This document shows, one piece after another, positions 1 to 7,956 of a DNA stretch of 64,000 nt. Position 1 is the first letter of the stretch, and every line of letters begins with the position of its first letter. This DNA comes from Verrucomicrobiota bacterium (GTDB taxonomy: Bacteria > Verrucomicrobiota > Verrucomicrobiia > Opitutales > Opitutaceae). The DNA is taken from contig JACRKC010000048.1 of assembly GCA_016235555.1 (NCBI GenBank), positions 1 through 64,000 of the forward strand, read 5' to 3'. A model generated the notes under the pieces. It saw only the letters and a list, made by a program, of their open reading frames with translations, was not told the DNA's origin and made no database searches. The position numbers and the translations under genes are program-made.

Positions 1-65
1 CGGCGGTCGCAGACCGCCGCTACAACCAAGGCCCCGGTTTACTGAACTCACTTCCGGTTGCACCC
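1..65. repeat. Right end of a MITE-like element cut by the window edge
   Basis: Bases 1-24 are the right arm of a hairpin pair ending CTAC, the same family as the copies at 21475, 47253 and 63470. Bases about 36-65 match the right terminus (reading outward to CACCC) of the complete elements at 26351-26545 and 63439-63580. The left half lies outside the window, so a target duplication cannot be tested. Confidence 0.7.
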
Positions 66-168
66 ACGGCGACCTCCCGTTTGTCACCACACTTGCCGCG
101 CTGCGGTGCGGTTGTTCTAGTCGCGGTGCCCGGCGATCGCCCCTCCTCGGCGGCCGGCCCCCTCCCCC

Positions 169-1203
169 ATGAAAAAATTCAACGTCGGCATCATCGGTTA
201 CGGCTGGGTCAGCACGGCGCACATCCCCGCCATCAACGCGTCACCCTTGGCGCAGGTCGCGGCGGTCTGCTCCTCGCGCCCGCAAAATGGCGCCGAACTC
301 AGCGTGCGCTACGGCGGCACCATCAAGACCCACACCGACCTCAGCGCCATGCTCGCCGACCCGACGATCCACGTCGTCTCGGTGTGCAGCTATCCGCACC
401 TCCACGCCGACCACATCATCGCCGCGGCCCGGGCCGGCAAACACCTCATCATCGAAAAACCGATCTCACTCACCGTCGCCGACGCGTTGCGCGTCGCCGC
501 CGCGGTCAAGGCGGCCGGTGTGAAGACCTGCGTCTGTTTCGAGTGCCGTTACTCGAGCCAGTTCCTGACCACCAAATCGGTCATCGATTCGGGCCTGCTC
601 GGCTCGCTGCACTACGGCGAGGTCGATTACTATCATGGCATCGGCCCGTGGTATGGTCAGTTCCGCTGGAATGTGAAAAAGGAATCCGGTGGCTCCAGTC
701 TGCTCTCCGCCGGCTGCCACGCGCTGGACGCGCTGCTCTTCTGCATGGGCCGCGAGGTCGAGAGTGTCACGAGCTTCGACACCCGCTCCGCCAGTCCGAC
801 CTTCGCCCCTTACGAATACACGACCGCCAGTGCCACGCTCGTGCGCTTCGCCGGCGGCGCGCTCGGCAAATGCGCCTCGGTGATCGACTGCCTCCAGCCC
901 TACTATTTCCACACGCACCTCGTCGGCAGCGAGGGCAGCCTGCTCGACCACAAATTTCACTCGGCAAAACTCGGCACCGACAAAGGCAGATGGAGCGAGC
1001 TCTCGATGAAGATGGTCGATTCCGGCGATGTGGCGGACCACCCCTACGAAACGCAGTTCGCCGATTTCTTCGCGTCGCTCGACCGCGGCGCGGACATGGC
1101 GCACACGACGCTCGCCACCGCGCTGAAATCCCACCTCGCCTGCCTCGCCGCCGATGTTTCGGCGAAGGAGCAGCGCACCGTGAAAATGTCCGAGTTGGCG
1201 TAG
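169..1203 (+). CDS. Gfo/Idh/MocA family oxidoreductase
   Basis: A 344-residue NAD(P)-dependent sugar-type oxidoreductase, predicted cytoplasmic because it has no signal peptide. The N-terminal Rossmann motif GIIGYGWV is at residues 7-14, and the family motif EKP is at 96-98, where the lysine normally takes part in catalysis. The C-terminal half has the expected alpha/beta substrate domain. Length is typical. The ATG at 169 starts directly at the Rossmann strand, so it is preferred although no clear ribosome-binding site precedes it. It stands alone upstream of a repeat-filled gap, so the substrate cannot be predicted. Confidence 0.92.
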   Translation: MKKFNVGIIGYGWVSTAHIPAINASPLAQVAAVCSSRPQNGAELSVRYGGTIKTHTDLSAMLADPTIHVVSVCSYPHLHADHIIAAARAGKHLIIEKPISLTVADALRVAAAVKAAGVKTCVCFECRYSSQFLTTKSVIDSGLLGSLHYGEVDYYHGIGPWYGQFRWNVKKESGGSSLLSAGCHALDALLFCMGREVESVTSFDTRSASPTFAPYEYTTASATLVRFAGGALGKCASVIDCLQPYYFHTHLVGSEGSLLDHKFHSAKLGTDKGRWSELSMKMVDSGDVADHPYETQFADFFASLDRGADMAHTTLATALKSHLACLAADVSAKEQRTVKMSELA

Positions 1204-1485
1204 GCGGGTCCCACCAGCCGCCGCGCCGGGCTGCAAGGCGCGGCGTCGCTCCCGCTCCCGTTCCCTGTGCCGGCTCCCGGTTGCGCGCGCGGCTGGCGGA
1301 TCCCGCGCGACCGAGGGTGCCTCGCCCCGCCCGAAAACGGTCCGTCCATCCGTCCGGCCGGCACCGGGCGGTCAATCGGTTCGTCCAATCGCGGCCTGGA
1401 TACGGCGCACACGACCCCGCCGCCGCCAAGCAGTTCATTCTCGTTGGGTGCGATACCGCGAAGCATGCTTCGCCGTGGTTGGGAG

Positions 1486-1544
1486 GTGGCACGGGTCTCC
1501 TGACCGGTGGCGAAGTGGATCACGGGTCGGGAGACCCGTGCCAC
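1486..1544. repeat. 59-bp palindromic element (GTGGCACGGGTCTCC family)
   Basis: An inverted repeat whose arms begin GTGGCACGGGTCTCC and end GGAGACCCGTGCCAC. A copy of exactly the same length lies inside the adenylate cyclase gene at 54273-54331. The rest of 1204-1485 shows nothing recognisable. Confidence 0.85.
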
Positions 1545-1558
1545 AATACCGGCGAAGT

Positions 1559-1740
1559 TACTGAGGCTCGCATTATTGAGTGACACGCGGTGGTTCGGGG
1601 AGCGCCCGCGTCCCGCGGGCCGTCCTCGGCGTCCCGCCGAGGACTTCGGAGGTGTCGGCGAGACGCCGACACGAGCACCCGAGACGGGGGCGCTCCCCGA
1701 ACCGCTGAACTTTTGTCACTCTATTTCGCGAGACTCAGTA
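1559..1740. repeat. Nested inverted-repeat element
   Basis: The outer arms (TACTGAG..CTCGC....GAGTGACA, 1559-1585 and about 1714-1740) are inverted copies with several mismatches. Inside them is a second inverted repeat, GGTTCGGGGAGCGCC at 1592 and its complement ending at 1703. Inside that are two short hairpins, around 1622-1645 and 1653-1675. No flanking direct repeat was convincing. Confidence 0.7.
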
Positions 1741-1755
1741 GGAGCGGAACATGGA

Positions 1756-1799
1756 TGGTCTGGTCAAATGCCCCGGGCTTGCTCCGGGGATTTTTACTG
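1756..1799. repeat. Short dispersed hairpin, copy A
   Basis: A stretch running from TGGTCTG to TTTTTACTG around a CCCCGGGCTTGCTCCGGGG hairpin. A related copy with a changed stem (CCTCGAGGCTTGTCCCGAGG) is at 46281-46320, so the loop and flanks are kept while the stem pairs covary. Between 1800 and 2063 I see no further element. Confidence 0.6.
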
Positions 1800-2063
1800 A
1801 AGCACGCAAATGTCCACGCGGGCCGGGTCGCCTTACCGAGGGTGGGCGCCCCGCAACCACGCGGGAGTTGGCGCATAATGTCGGCAGCCGTCGGCGGGCC
1901 CACGGCGGGTAAGCGTCCTCCGGGAGAACGTTGTCGATGGATTTGCCCTGCGGGCGCAACCCGCTAATCCAACCGCATCATGTCGCCTCGTCCGCCGCCA
2001 CCCATGTCCGGTCCGGCCCCGGTTTCGAACTTTTCTTAGCCATCCCCGTCCGGGTCCCTCCTC

Positions 2064-2480
2064 GTGCCTGTCGATCAAGCCACCTTTACCGTCCGCACCC
2101 GCGGTGCCGGGCTGCACGAGATCACGTCCGAGGTGGCGCGGGTGGTGGCACGCAGCGGTGTCGCGCGGGGCCTGGTGACCATCTTCTGCCAGCACACGAG
2201 CTGCTCGCTCGTCATCATGGAAAACGCCGATCCCTCCGCGCGGCGCGACCTCGAAGCATGGCTGGACCGGCTCGTGCCGGAGCGCGATCCGCACTTCACG
2301 CACACGCAGGAGGGCGCCGACGACATGCCGAGCCACATCAAGATGGCGCTCACGCGCACGAGCGAGACGGTGCCGATCGACGAGGGCCGGATGATGCTCG
2401 GCACGTGGCAGGGCGTCTTCCTCTGGGAACACCGCCGTGCGCCGCACCCGCGGCATCTGGTCGTGACGGTGATCGGGTAG
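2064..2480 (+). CDS. YjbQ family protein (UPF0047)
   Basis: A 138-residue compact protein of the YjbQ/UPF0047 family, members of which have been linked to a secondary thiamine-phosphate synthase activity; the physiological role is unclear. Family signatures are clear: CQHTS at 42-46 in a conserved strand, DDMPSH at 86-91, and the C-terminal LGTWQGVFLWEHR at 112-124. Length is typical. The GTG at 2064 is used as the start because it gives the standard N-terminus. It sits between a repeat-rich gap and the convergent fumarase gene, 54 bp away. Cytoplasmic. Confidence 0.9.
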   Translation: MPVDQATFTVRTRGAGLHEITSEVARVVARSGVARGLVTIFCQHTSCSLVIMENADPSARRDLEAWLDRLVPERDPHFTHTQEGADDMPSHIKMALTRTSETVPIDEGRMMLGTWQGVFLWEHRRAPHPRHLVVTVIG

Positions 2481-2534
2481 CGGAAACCGTGAGGTTTTCG
2501 CCCGAAACGCCCACGCGTTCCGCCACGGATCGCC

Positions 2535-4178
2535 TCAACCCTTCCCCGGCACGCAGATCCCGCAGGTGTTCACGAAGAAATCGTTGCCCTTGTCGTCGAC
2601 GAGGATGAACGCGGGGAAGTCCTCCACGTCGATCTTCCACACCGCTTCCATCCCGAGCTCGGGATATTCGAGCACCTCGACCTTCTTGATGTTCTCCTTG
2701 GCGAGGATGGCGGCCGGGCCGCCGATGCTGCCGAGGTAGAAACCGCCGTGTTTCTTGCAGGCGTTCGTGACCTGCGCGCTGCGGTTGCCCTTGGCGAGCA
2801 TCACCATCGAGCCGCCGAGCGACTGGAAGAGATCGACGTAGCTGTCCATGCGGCCGGCGGTCGTCGGGCCGAACGAGCCCGAGGCGAAGCCTTTCGGCGT
2901 CTTGGCCGGGCCGGCGTAGTAGACCGGATGGTCCTTCAAATACTGCGGCAGGCCCTGGCCGGCGTCGACGCGCTCCTTGAGTTTTGCGTGGGCGATGTCG
3001 CGTGCGACGATGAGCGGGCCGGTGAGCGACACGCGCGTGGTGACCGGATATTTGGAGAACTCCGCGAGGATTTCCTTCATCGGCCGGTTGAGGTCCACGC
3101 GCACGATCTTGTCGTCCTTCAGCGTGCGGAGCGCCGCCGGGATGAAGCGGCCGGGGTTGGGGTCGAGTTGCTCGAGGAAGATGCCGTCCCTGGTGATCTT
3201 CGCCCGGATGTTGCGGTCGGCGCTGCAGGAGACGCCCATCGCGACCGGGCAGCTCGCGCCATGGCGCGGCAGGCGGATGACGCGCGCATCGAGGGCGAAA
3301 TACTTGCCGCCGAATTGGGCGCCGATGCCGCTCGCGCGCGCGATTTCGAGCACCTTCTTTTCCATCGCGAGATCGCGGAAGGCCCGGCCGTGCTCGTTGC
3401 CGGTGGTCGGGAGGGCATCGAGGTATTTCGCCGTGCCGAGCTTGAGGGTCTTCATGCACTGCTCGGCGCTGGTGCCGCCGATCACGAACACGAGGTGATA
3501 GGGCGGACATGCGGCCGTGCCGAGCAGCGGCAGCTTGTCGGCGACGAATTTCTCGAAGCTCTTCGGATTGAGCAGCGCCTTCGTTTCCTGAAACAGGAAC
3601 ATCTTGTTGGCGGAGCCGCCGCCCTTGGCGACGAAGACGAATTCGTATCTGGCCCCCCCGGTCGCCAGCACATCGATCTGCGCGGGCAGGTTGGTGCCCG
3701 TGTTCACTTCGTTCCACATGTCGATCGGCGCGGTCTGCGAGTAGCGGAGATTCTCCTTCGTGTAGCACTCGTAGACGCCCTTCGAAATCCACTCGGCGTC
3801 GTTCGCGCCGGTCCAGACTTGCTGGCCTTTCTTCGCCATCACCGCGGCGGTGCCGGTGTCCTGGCACATCGGCAGGATGCCTTCGGCGGCAATCTCGGCG
3901 TTTTTCAGCAGCGTGAGCGCGACGTAGCGGTCGTTTTCGCTCGCCTCCGGGTCGGCGAGAATCGCCGCCACCTGCTCGAGGTGCTTGGTGCGCAGCAGAA
4001 ACGCGCTGTCGTGAAACGCCTGCTGCGTCACGAAGGCCAGCGCCTCGGGCTCGACCTTCAGAATTTCGCGGCCCTCGAAGGTGGTGGTGCTCACGCCCTC
4101 CTGGGAGAGCAGGCGATACTCGGTCTCGTCGGCGCCAAGCGGAAACGGCTCCTGATAGGTGAACGGCGGGGTTGGCAT
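2535..4178 (-). CDS. fumA: Class I fumarate hydratase (FumA/FumB type)
   Basis: A 547-residue iron-sulfur fumarase, which interconverts fumarate and malate in the TCA cycle. It is a fusion of the alpha-type (N-terminal) and beta-type (C-terminal) domains in one chain, the usual length for FumA/B. The three cysteines expected to hold the 4Fe-4S cluster are at 105 (PMCQDTGT), 224 (AACPPYH) and 318 (VSCSADRN), matching FumA numbering. The C-terminal half has the beta-domain motifs [11 protein letters not shown] and GSIGGPAA. It is a cytoplasmic, oxygen-sensitive enzyme. Monocistronic, with its promoter region shared with the divergent DUF1501 gene. The subtype name is by similarity; another class I lyase is unlikely. 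Confidence 0.95.
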   Translation of the reverse strand: MPTPPFTYQEPFPLGADETEYRLLSQEGVSTTTFEGREILKVEPEALAFVTQQAFHDSAFLLRTKHLEQVAAILADPEASENDRYVALTLLKNAEIAAEGILPMCQDTGTAAVMAKKGQQVWTGANDAEWISKGVYECYTKENLRYSQTAPIDMWNEVNTGTNLPAQIDVLATGGARYEFVFVAKGGGSANKMFLFQETKALLNPKSFEKFVADKLPLLGTAACPPYHLVFVIGGTSAEQCMKTLKLGTAKYLDALPTTGNEHGRAFRDLAMEKKVLEIARASGIGAQFGGKYFALDARVIRLPRHGASCPVAMGVSCSADRNIRAKITRDGIFLEQLDPNPGRFIPAALRTLKDDKIVRVDLNRPMKEILAEFSKYPVTTRVSLTGPLIVARDIAHAKLKERVDAGQGLPQYLKDHPVYYAGPAKTPKGFASGSFGPTTAGRMDSYVDLFQSLGGSMVMLAKGNRSAQVTNACKKHGGFYLGSIGGPAAILAKENIKKVEVLEYPELGMEAVWKIDVEDFPAFILVDDKGNDFFVNTCGICVPGKG

Positions 4179-4275
4179 AGTGGGTCAAAGCTGGCCGATC
4201 CTGGCCGCGTGTAAAGTCGGGCAGGTCCTGGCCCGGACCTATTAACCGTGACGTGGGACCCGTAAGCGTTTCGAC

Positions 4276-4306
4276 TATGGTCCGGTCGGAGCCTGACCTG
4301 ACCATA
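4276..4306. promoter_or_regulatory. Imperfect inverted repeat between divergent genes
   Basis: Arms TATGGTCCGGTCGG (4276-4289) and CCTGACCTGACCATA (4292-4306) are inverted with two or three mismatches. The repeat ends 8 bp before the DUF1501 start codon and lies in the 136-bp space between it and the divergent fumarase gene. It could be an operator or a leader hairpin; function is inferred from position only. Confidence 0.35.
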
Positions 4307-4314
4307 CGCCCCCC

Positions 4315-5742
4315 ATGCCCTGCCACCACTACACGCCTGTCGCTTCGCGTCGTGATTTTCTCCGCACCGCCGGTTGTGGCTTTGGCGCCGTGGCGCTCGC
4401 GGCGCTGACGCGCACGCCGCTGCCTGGTGCCTCGACATCGCTTGCGCCGGCCGGCGCCGCGCTCACCGGCCGCGCGGGGCGGGCGAAGAATGTCATTTTC
4501 CTTTTCATGGAGGGCGGGCCGAGCCACCTCGATACGTTCGATCCCAAGCCGCTCATCAACGAGCTCAACGGCCAGAAACTGCCGTCGAGTTTCAAGCCGC
4601 CGATCCTCGCGATGGGCGAGTCGAACTCCCCGATCATGGGCAGCCCGCGCCAGTGGACGCAGCACGGAAAAAGCGGCCTGTGGGTGAGCGATTGGTTCCC
4701 GCATGTCGCGCAGCACGCCGACGATCTCGCGGTGATCCGGTCGTGCGTGTCCGACGGCATCAACCACGCGGGCGGGGTCTGCCAGATGAACACCGGCTCG
4801 GTGTTCGGCGGGCGTCCGTCGCTCGGCGCGTGGGTCGACTACGGGCTCGGCACGGAAAACAAAAACCTCCCCGGCTTTGTCGTCATCAAGGACAGCGAGA
4901 AGGAGGTCGTGAACGGCGCGCGCAACTGGGGCAACGGTTTCATGCCCGCCGTGCACCAAGGCGTGGAGTTCAGCGCCGGCGCCTCGCCGATCCGCTACCT
5001 GCAGCCGCCGCGCGGCCACGACGAGACCCGCCAGCGCGACAAGCTCGACCTGCTCGCGTCGCTCAACCGCGGGCACGCGGCGACGCGCGCCGACAACACC
5101 GAGCTCGACGCGCGCATCCGCAGCTACGAACTCGCCTTTCGCATGCAAGCCGAGGCACCGGGCACCGTCGATCTGGCGAAGGAAACCGCCGCGACGAAGG
5201 CCCTCTACGGGCTGGAGCAGAAGGAGACCGCGGTGTTCGGCCGCAACTGCCTGCTCGCGCGCCGGCTCGTCGAGCGCGGGGTGCGTTTCGTGCAACTCTA
5301 CAGCGGCGCCGGCAGCGGCTGGGACAGCCACACCGAGCTCGAGAAGAACCACTCCGCGCTCTGCCGCGCGGTCGACAAACCCATCGCGGGGCTGCTCGCC
5401 GATTTGAAATCGCGCGGCCTCCTCGATGAGACGCTGGTGATCTGGGGCGGCGAGTTTGGCCGCACGCCGATGGCCGAGCAAAAAGGCGGGCGCGACCACA
5501 ACCCCACCGGCTTCACGATGTGGATGGCGGGTGGTGGCGTGCGCGGCGGCCAGGTGATCGGTGCGACGGACGAACTCGGCCTCTACGCGGTGAAGGACCG
5601 GCTGCATGTGCACGATCTCCACGCGACGATCCTCCACCTGCTCGGCCTCGATCACACCGCGTTGATCTACCGCCACCAAGGCCGCCCCGAACGCATCGAC
5701 CTGAACGAGGGCAAGGTCTTCCGCGGTCTGGCGAAGGCGTAG
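4315..5742 (+). CDS. DUF1501 family protein, Tat-exported
   Basis: A 475-residue secreted protein of the DUF1501 family, which has an alkaline phosphatase/sulfatase-like fold; its biochemical role is not established. The N-terminus carries a twin-arginine signal (SRRDFLRTAG, residues 11-20, then a hydrophobic Ala-rich stretch). Family motifs include FMEGGPSHLDTFDPKP, GGEFGRTP and GRDHNP near the C-terminus. Unlike the three DUF1501 genes downstream, this one has no PSD1 partner directly before it. Its TAG stop lies inside the GTAG foot of the repeat at 5739-5818. Confidence 0.92.
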   Translation: MPCHHYTPVASRRDFLRTAGCGFGAVALAALTRTPLPGASTSLAPAGAALTGRAGRAKNVIFLFMEGGPSHLDTFDPKPLINELNGQKLPSSFKPPILAMGESNSPIMGSPRQWTQHGKSGLWVSDWFPHVAQHADDLAVIRSCVSDGINHAGGVCQMNTGSVFGGRPSLGAWVDYGLGTENKNLPGFVVIKDSEKEVVNGARNWGNGFMPAVHQGVEFSAGASPIRYLQPPRGHDETRQRDKLDLLASLNRGHAATRADNTELDARIRSYELAFRMQAEAPGTVDLAKETAATKALYGLEQKETAVFGRNCLLARRLVERGVRFVQLYSGAGSGWDSHTELEKNHSALCRAVDKPIAGLLADLKSRGLLDETLVIWGGEFGRTPMAEQKGGRDHNPTGFTMWMAGGGVRGGQVIGATDELGLYAVKDRLHVHDLHATILHLLGLDHTALIYRHQGRPERIDLNEGKVFRGLAKA

Positions 5743-5818
5743 CGGCGGGCGTCCCTGCCCGCCGAGGCTGGTGGTTTGCGGACGCCCCGGACCGGCGGGC
5801 CCGGAGGCCCGCCGCTGC
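5739..5818. repeat. GTAG-type hairpin pair (REP/BIME-like)
   Basis: It begins GTAGCGGCGGGCGTCCCTGC and ends in the inverted arm GCCCGCCGCTGC. It overlaps the last codon and stop of the DUF1501 gene. A second copy of this inner hairpin family is at 26424-26503 inside a larger element. No gene or other element is visible in the rest of 5819-5958. Confidence 0.75.
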
Positions 5819-5958
5819 TTTCCGGAGCGGATGGATGTGAACGATGGCAGGGTCTTCCGCGGCCTGGCCGGGAGGGACGGCGAGGTGCGAAGGTCGAGGA
5901 TCACCGCACGAGCACAGCGGCCAAGGTGACGAGGCCGGGCTGCGACCAGCCGTGCCCG

Positions 5959-5983
5959 ATTTGTCATCTATTAGATGACAAAT
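5959..5983. promoter_or_regulatory. 25-bp palindrome, candidate operator
   Basis: ATTTGTCATCTA at 5959-5970 is followed, across the central base, by its complement ending at 5983. The match is perfect apart from the centre. It is AT-rich within a GC-rich gap and lies 103 bp before the FAD oxidoreductase start. The symmetry and size fit a dimeric repressor site (the half-site TTGTCATC resembles GntR/FadR-type operators). No regulator gene is nearby, so the binding protein is unknown. Confidence 0.55.
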
Positions 5984-6085
5984 GCCGTGCCGGCCTCCTC
6001 ACGTCGGTCGCTACGATGCGCCTGCATTTCCGATGCTGTCGCCGGGCTTGAACGTGCCGCGTGGCGCGTTTGTGTGAGGGGCGCC

Positions 6086-7735
6086 ATGAATCCTCCCCGT
6101 CGCCTGCTGGCGGTTTTTGCCAGTCTCAGCGTTGTCCTTGCCGCGTTCGGTGCGTCGGCCGATGGGCCGCGGACGCCGAATCCCGGCCTGCGCCATTATT
6201 ATCCGCTGCCGCGCGCCGCGAGTCCGCAGACGCTGCGGGTCGACATCTGCGTTTACGGCGGCACCCCGGGTGGCGTCGGCGCCGCGGTGCAGGCGCGACG
6301 GATGGGCAGGACCGCCGCGCTCGCGGTGTTTCGCCGGCACGTGGGCGGCCTGACCGCGGCCGGCCTCACGGCGGTGGATCTCGGCAAGAAGGAATCGATC
6401 GGCGGCATGGCGGCGGAGTTTCTCGATCGCATGGGGAAGTGGAGCGGCTTCCGCGCGGCCGATGCGGAGCAGACGTTTCGCGCCATGCTCGACGAAGCGG
6501 GCGTGCCCGTGTGGTTCGAGCGCCGGCTCGAACGGGTGGAAAAACAGGGCAACCGGATCGTGGCGCTCGTGTTTGAAAATGGCGACCGCATCGAGGCCGG
6601 CGCGTTCATCGACGCGACTTACGAGGGCGACCTGTTCGCGCGCGCGGGCGTGGCCTTTCACGTCGGCCGCGAGGGCAACGCGGCCTACGGTGAGAAGTTC
6701 AACGGCGTGTTCGTCGCCGACAAACACCAGTTCCGCTTTCCGGTGGATCCGTATCGCACGCCGGGCAATCCGCAGAGCGGCCTGCTGCCGGGCATCAGTC
6801 CCGATCCGGTCCGGCCACGCGGCAGTGCGGACCGGCGCGTCCAAGCCTACAATTTCCGCATGTGGCTGACGACCGCCGCCGAGGGCCGGCCGTTTCCGCA
6901 GCCGGCAGGCTATGAGCGCGACACCTACGCGCTGCTGTTGCGCTACCTCACGAGCGCGCCGGCCGGGTTTGTGTGGGATTGGACCTACCGCCACGGGCCG
7001 ATCAAACTGAACCTCGGCGACTGCAACAACGCGGGCCCGGTCTCGACGGATTTCATCGGCGGCAGCGATGGGTGGCCGGAGGCGGACTACGCGACGCGCG
7101 AGAAGATTTTTCAGGCGCATGTCACCTACCAGCAGGGCATGATGTGGTTTCTTGCGCACGATCCCGCGGTGCCCGAGCCGCTCCGCGCCAAGGTGCGCAG
7201 CTTCGGCCTGCCCCGGGATCAGTTTGTGGAAACCGGCGGCTGGCCCCATGAACTCTACGTGCGCGAGGGACGGCGCATGGTGTCGGACTACGTGATGACC
7301 GAGCGCCACTGCCTCGGCGAGGTCGTGCCGGAGGACAGCATCGGCCTGGCGAGCTACACCATGGACTCGCACCATACCTCGCGCGTGGTCATCGACGGGG
7401 TGGTGCGGGCCGAAGGCAACGTCGAGCAACCGACGCCGCGGCCGTATCCGGTGAGCTACCGGGCGATCGTGCCGCGCGAGCGCGAGTGCGCCAACCTGCT
7501 CGTGCCGGTGGCGCTCTCGTCGACGCACATCGCGTTTGGCAGCATCCGGATGGAACCCGTGTTCATGCTGCTCGGCCAGAGTGCGGCGACCGCCGCGGCC
7601 ATCGCGCTCGACGCCAGGGTGAGTGTGCAGCGCGTCGACTACGCGGCGTTGCGCGCCCGCCTGTTGAAGGATCGCCAGATCCTCGCGTGGGTGCCTCCGG
7701 CGGATGCTTCGACGAAGACGAAATCCCGTCCGTAG
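6086..7735 (+). CDS. Exported FAD-dependent oxidoreductase
   Basis: A 549-residue protein of the FAD_oxidored type often found beside secreted sugar-degradation genes. The ATG at 6086 is chosen because GAGGGG lies 4 bp upstream and it starts a signal peptide (residues 1-25, cleavage near ASA-DG); the open frame itself extends back to 5975. The dinucleotide-binding motif YGGTPGGVGAA is at 57-67, just after the signal, followed by the typical GGLTAAGLTAVD segment. The C-terminus keeps the expected VPYR-like region (PVSYRAIVP) and a closing GQSAATAAA helix. Likely periplasmic or surface-located. Substrate unknown. A MITE-like element separates it from the next gene. Confidence 0.88.
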   Translation: MNPPRRLLAVFASLSVVLAAFGASADGPRTPNPGLRHYYPLPRAASPQTLRVDICVYGGTPGGVGAAVQARRMGRTAALAVFRRHVGGLTAAGLTAVDLGKKESIGGMAAEFLDRMGKWSGFRAADAEQTFRAMLDEAGVPVWFERRLERVEKQGNRIVALVFENGDRIEAGAFIDATYEGDLFARAGVAFHVGREGNAAYGEKFNGVFVADKHQFRFPVDPYRTPGNPQSGLLPGISPDPVRPRGSADRRVQAYNFRMWLTTAAEGRPFPQPAGYERDTYALLLRYLTSAPAGFVWDWTYRHGPIKLNLGDCNNAGPVSTDFIGGSDGWPEADYATREKIFQAHVTYQQGMMWFLAHDPAVPEPLRAKVRSFGLPRDQFVETGGWPHELYVREGRRMVSDYVMTERHCLGEVVPEDSIGLASYTMDSHHTSRVVIDGVVRAEGNVEQPTPRPYPVSYRAIVPRERECANLLVPVALSSTHIAFGSIRMEPVFMLLGQSAATAAAIALDARVSVQRVDYAALRARLLKDRQILAWVPPADASTKTKSRP

Positions 7736-7748
7736 CGGGATGGTGCGG

Positions 7749-7864
7749 GGGCGCAGATCAGTTTCTGGCAGTCCGGAGAGGGCGACGGAGCGGCGGTTTT
7801 CAACCGCCGAGCTTGGGCGCTTGGAAAAGCGCCCCTCCGCAGTGCAAGAAAGTGAGATGCGCCC
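7749..7864. mobile_element. MITE-like element, 116 bp, with 9-bp flanking repeat
   Basis: Outer ends GGGCGCAGATCAGTTTCTGG and the inverse of GGGCGCATCTCACTTTCTTG enclose two hairpins (GGGCGCTTGGAAAAGCGCCC and CGGCGGTTTTCAACCGCCG). It is flanked by ATGGTGCGG (7740-7748) and ATGGCGCGG (7865-7873), 8 of 9 identical, as a target duplication would be. Inverted relative to the copies at 32223 and 53839. No coding capacity. Confidence 0.75.
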
Positions 7865-7956
7865 ATGGCGCGGCCGCAGCGGAGAATATCGTTGAACAAT
7901 CCGGTTCGGGCATTGGTTTAGCCAGCGGCTGCGGCGCGATGCCGCGGCTCGTGCCC

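Noticed and set aside
2350-5967. Very long open frame on the minus strand
   Set aside because: It overlaps the fumarase and DUF1501 genes in another frame, has no domain sense, and is expected in GC-rich DNA where antisense frames stay open.
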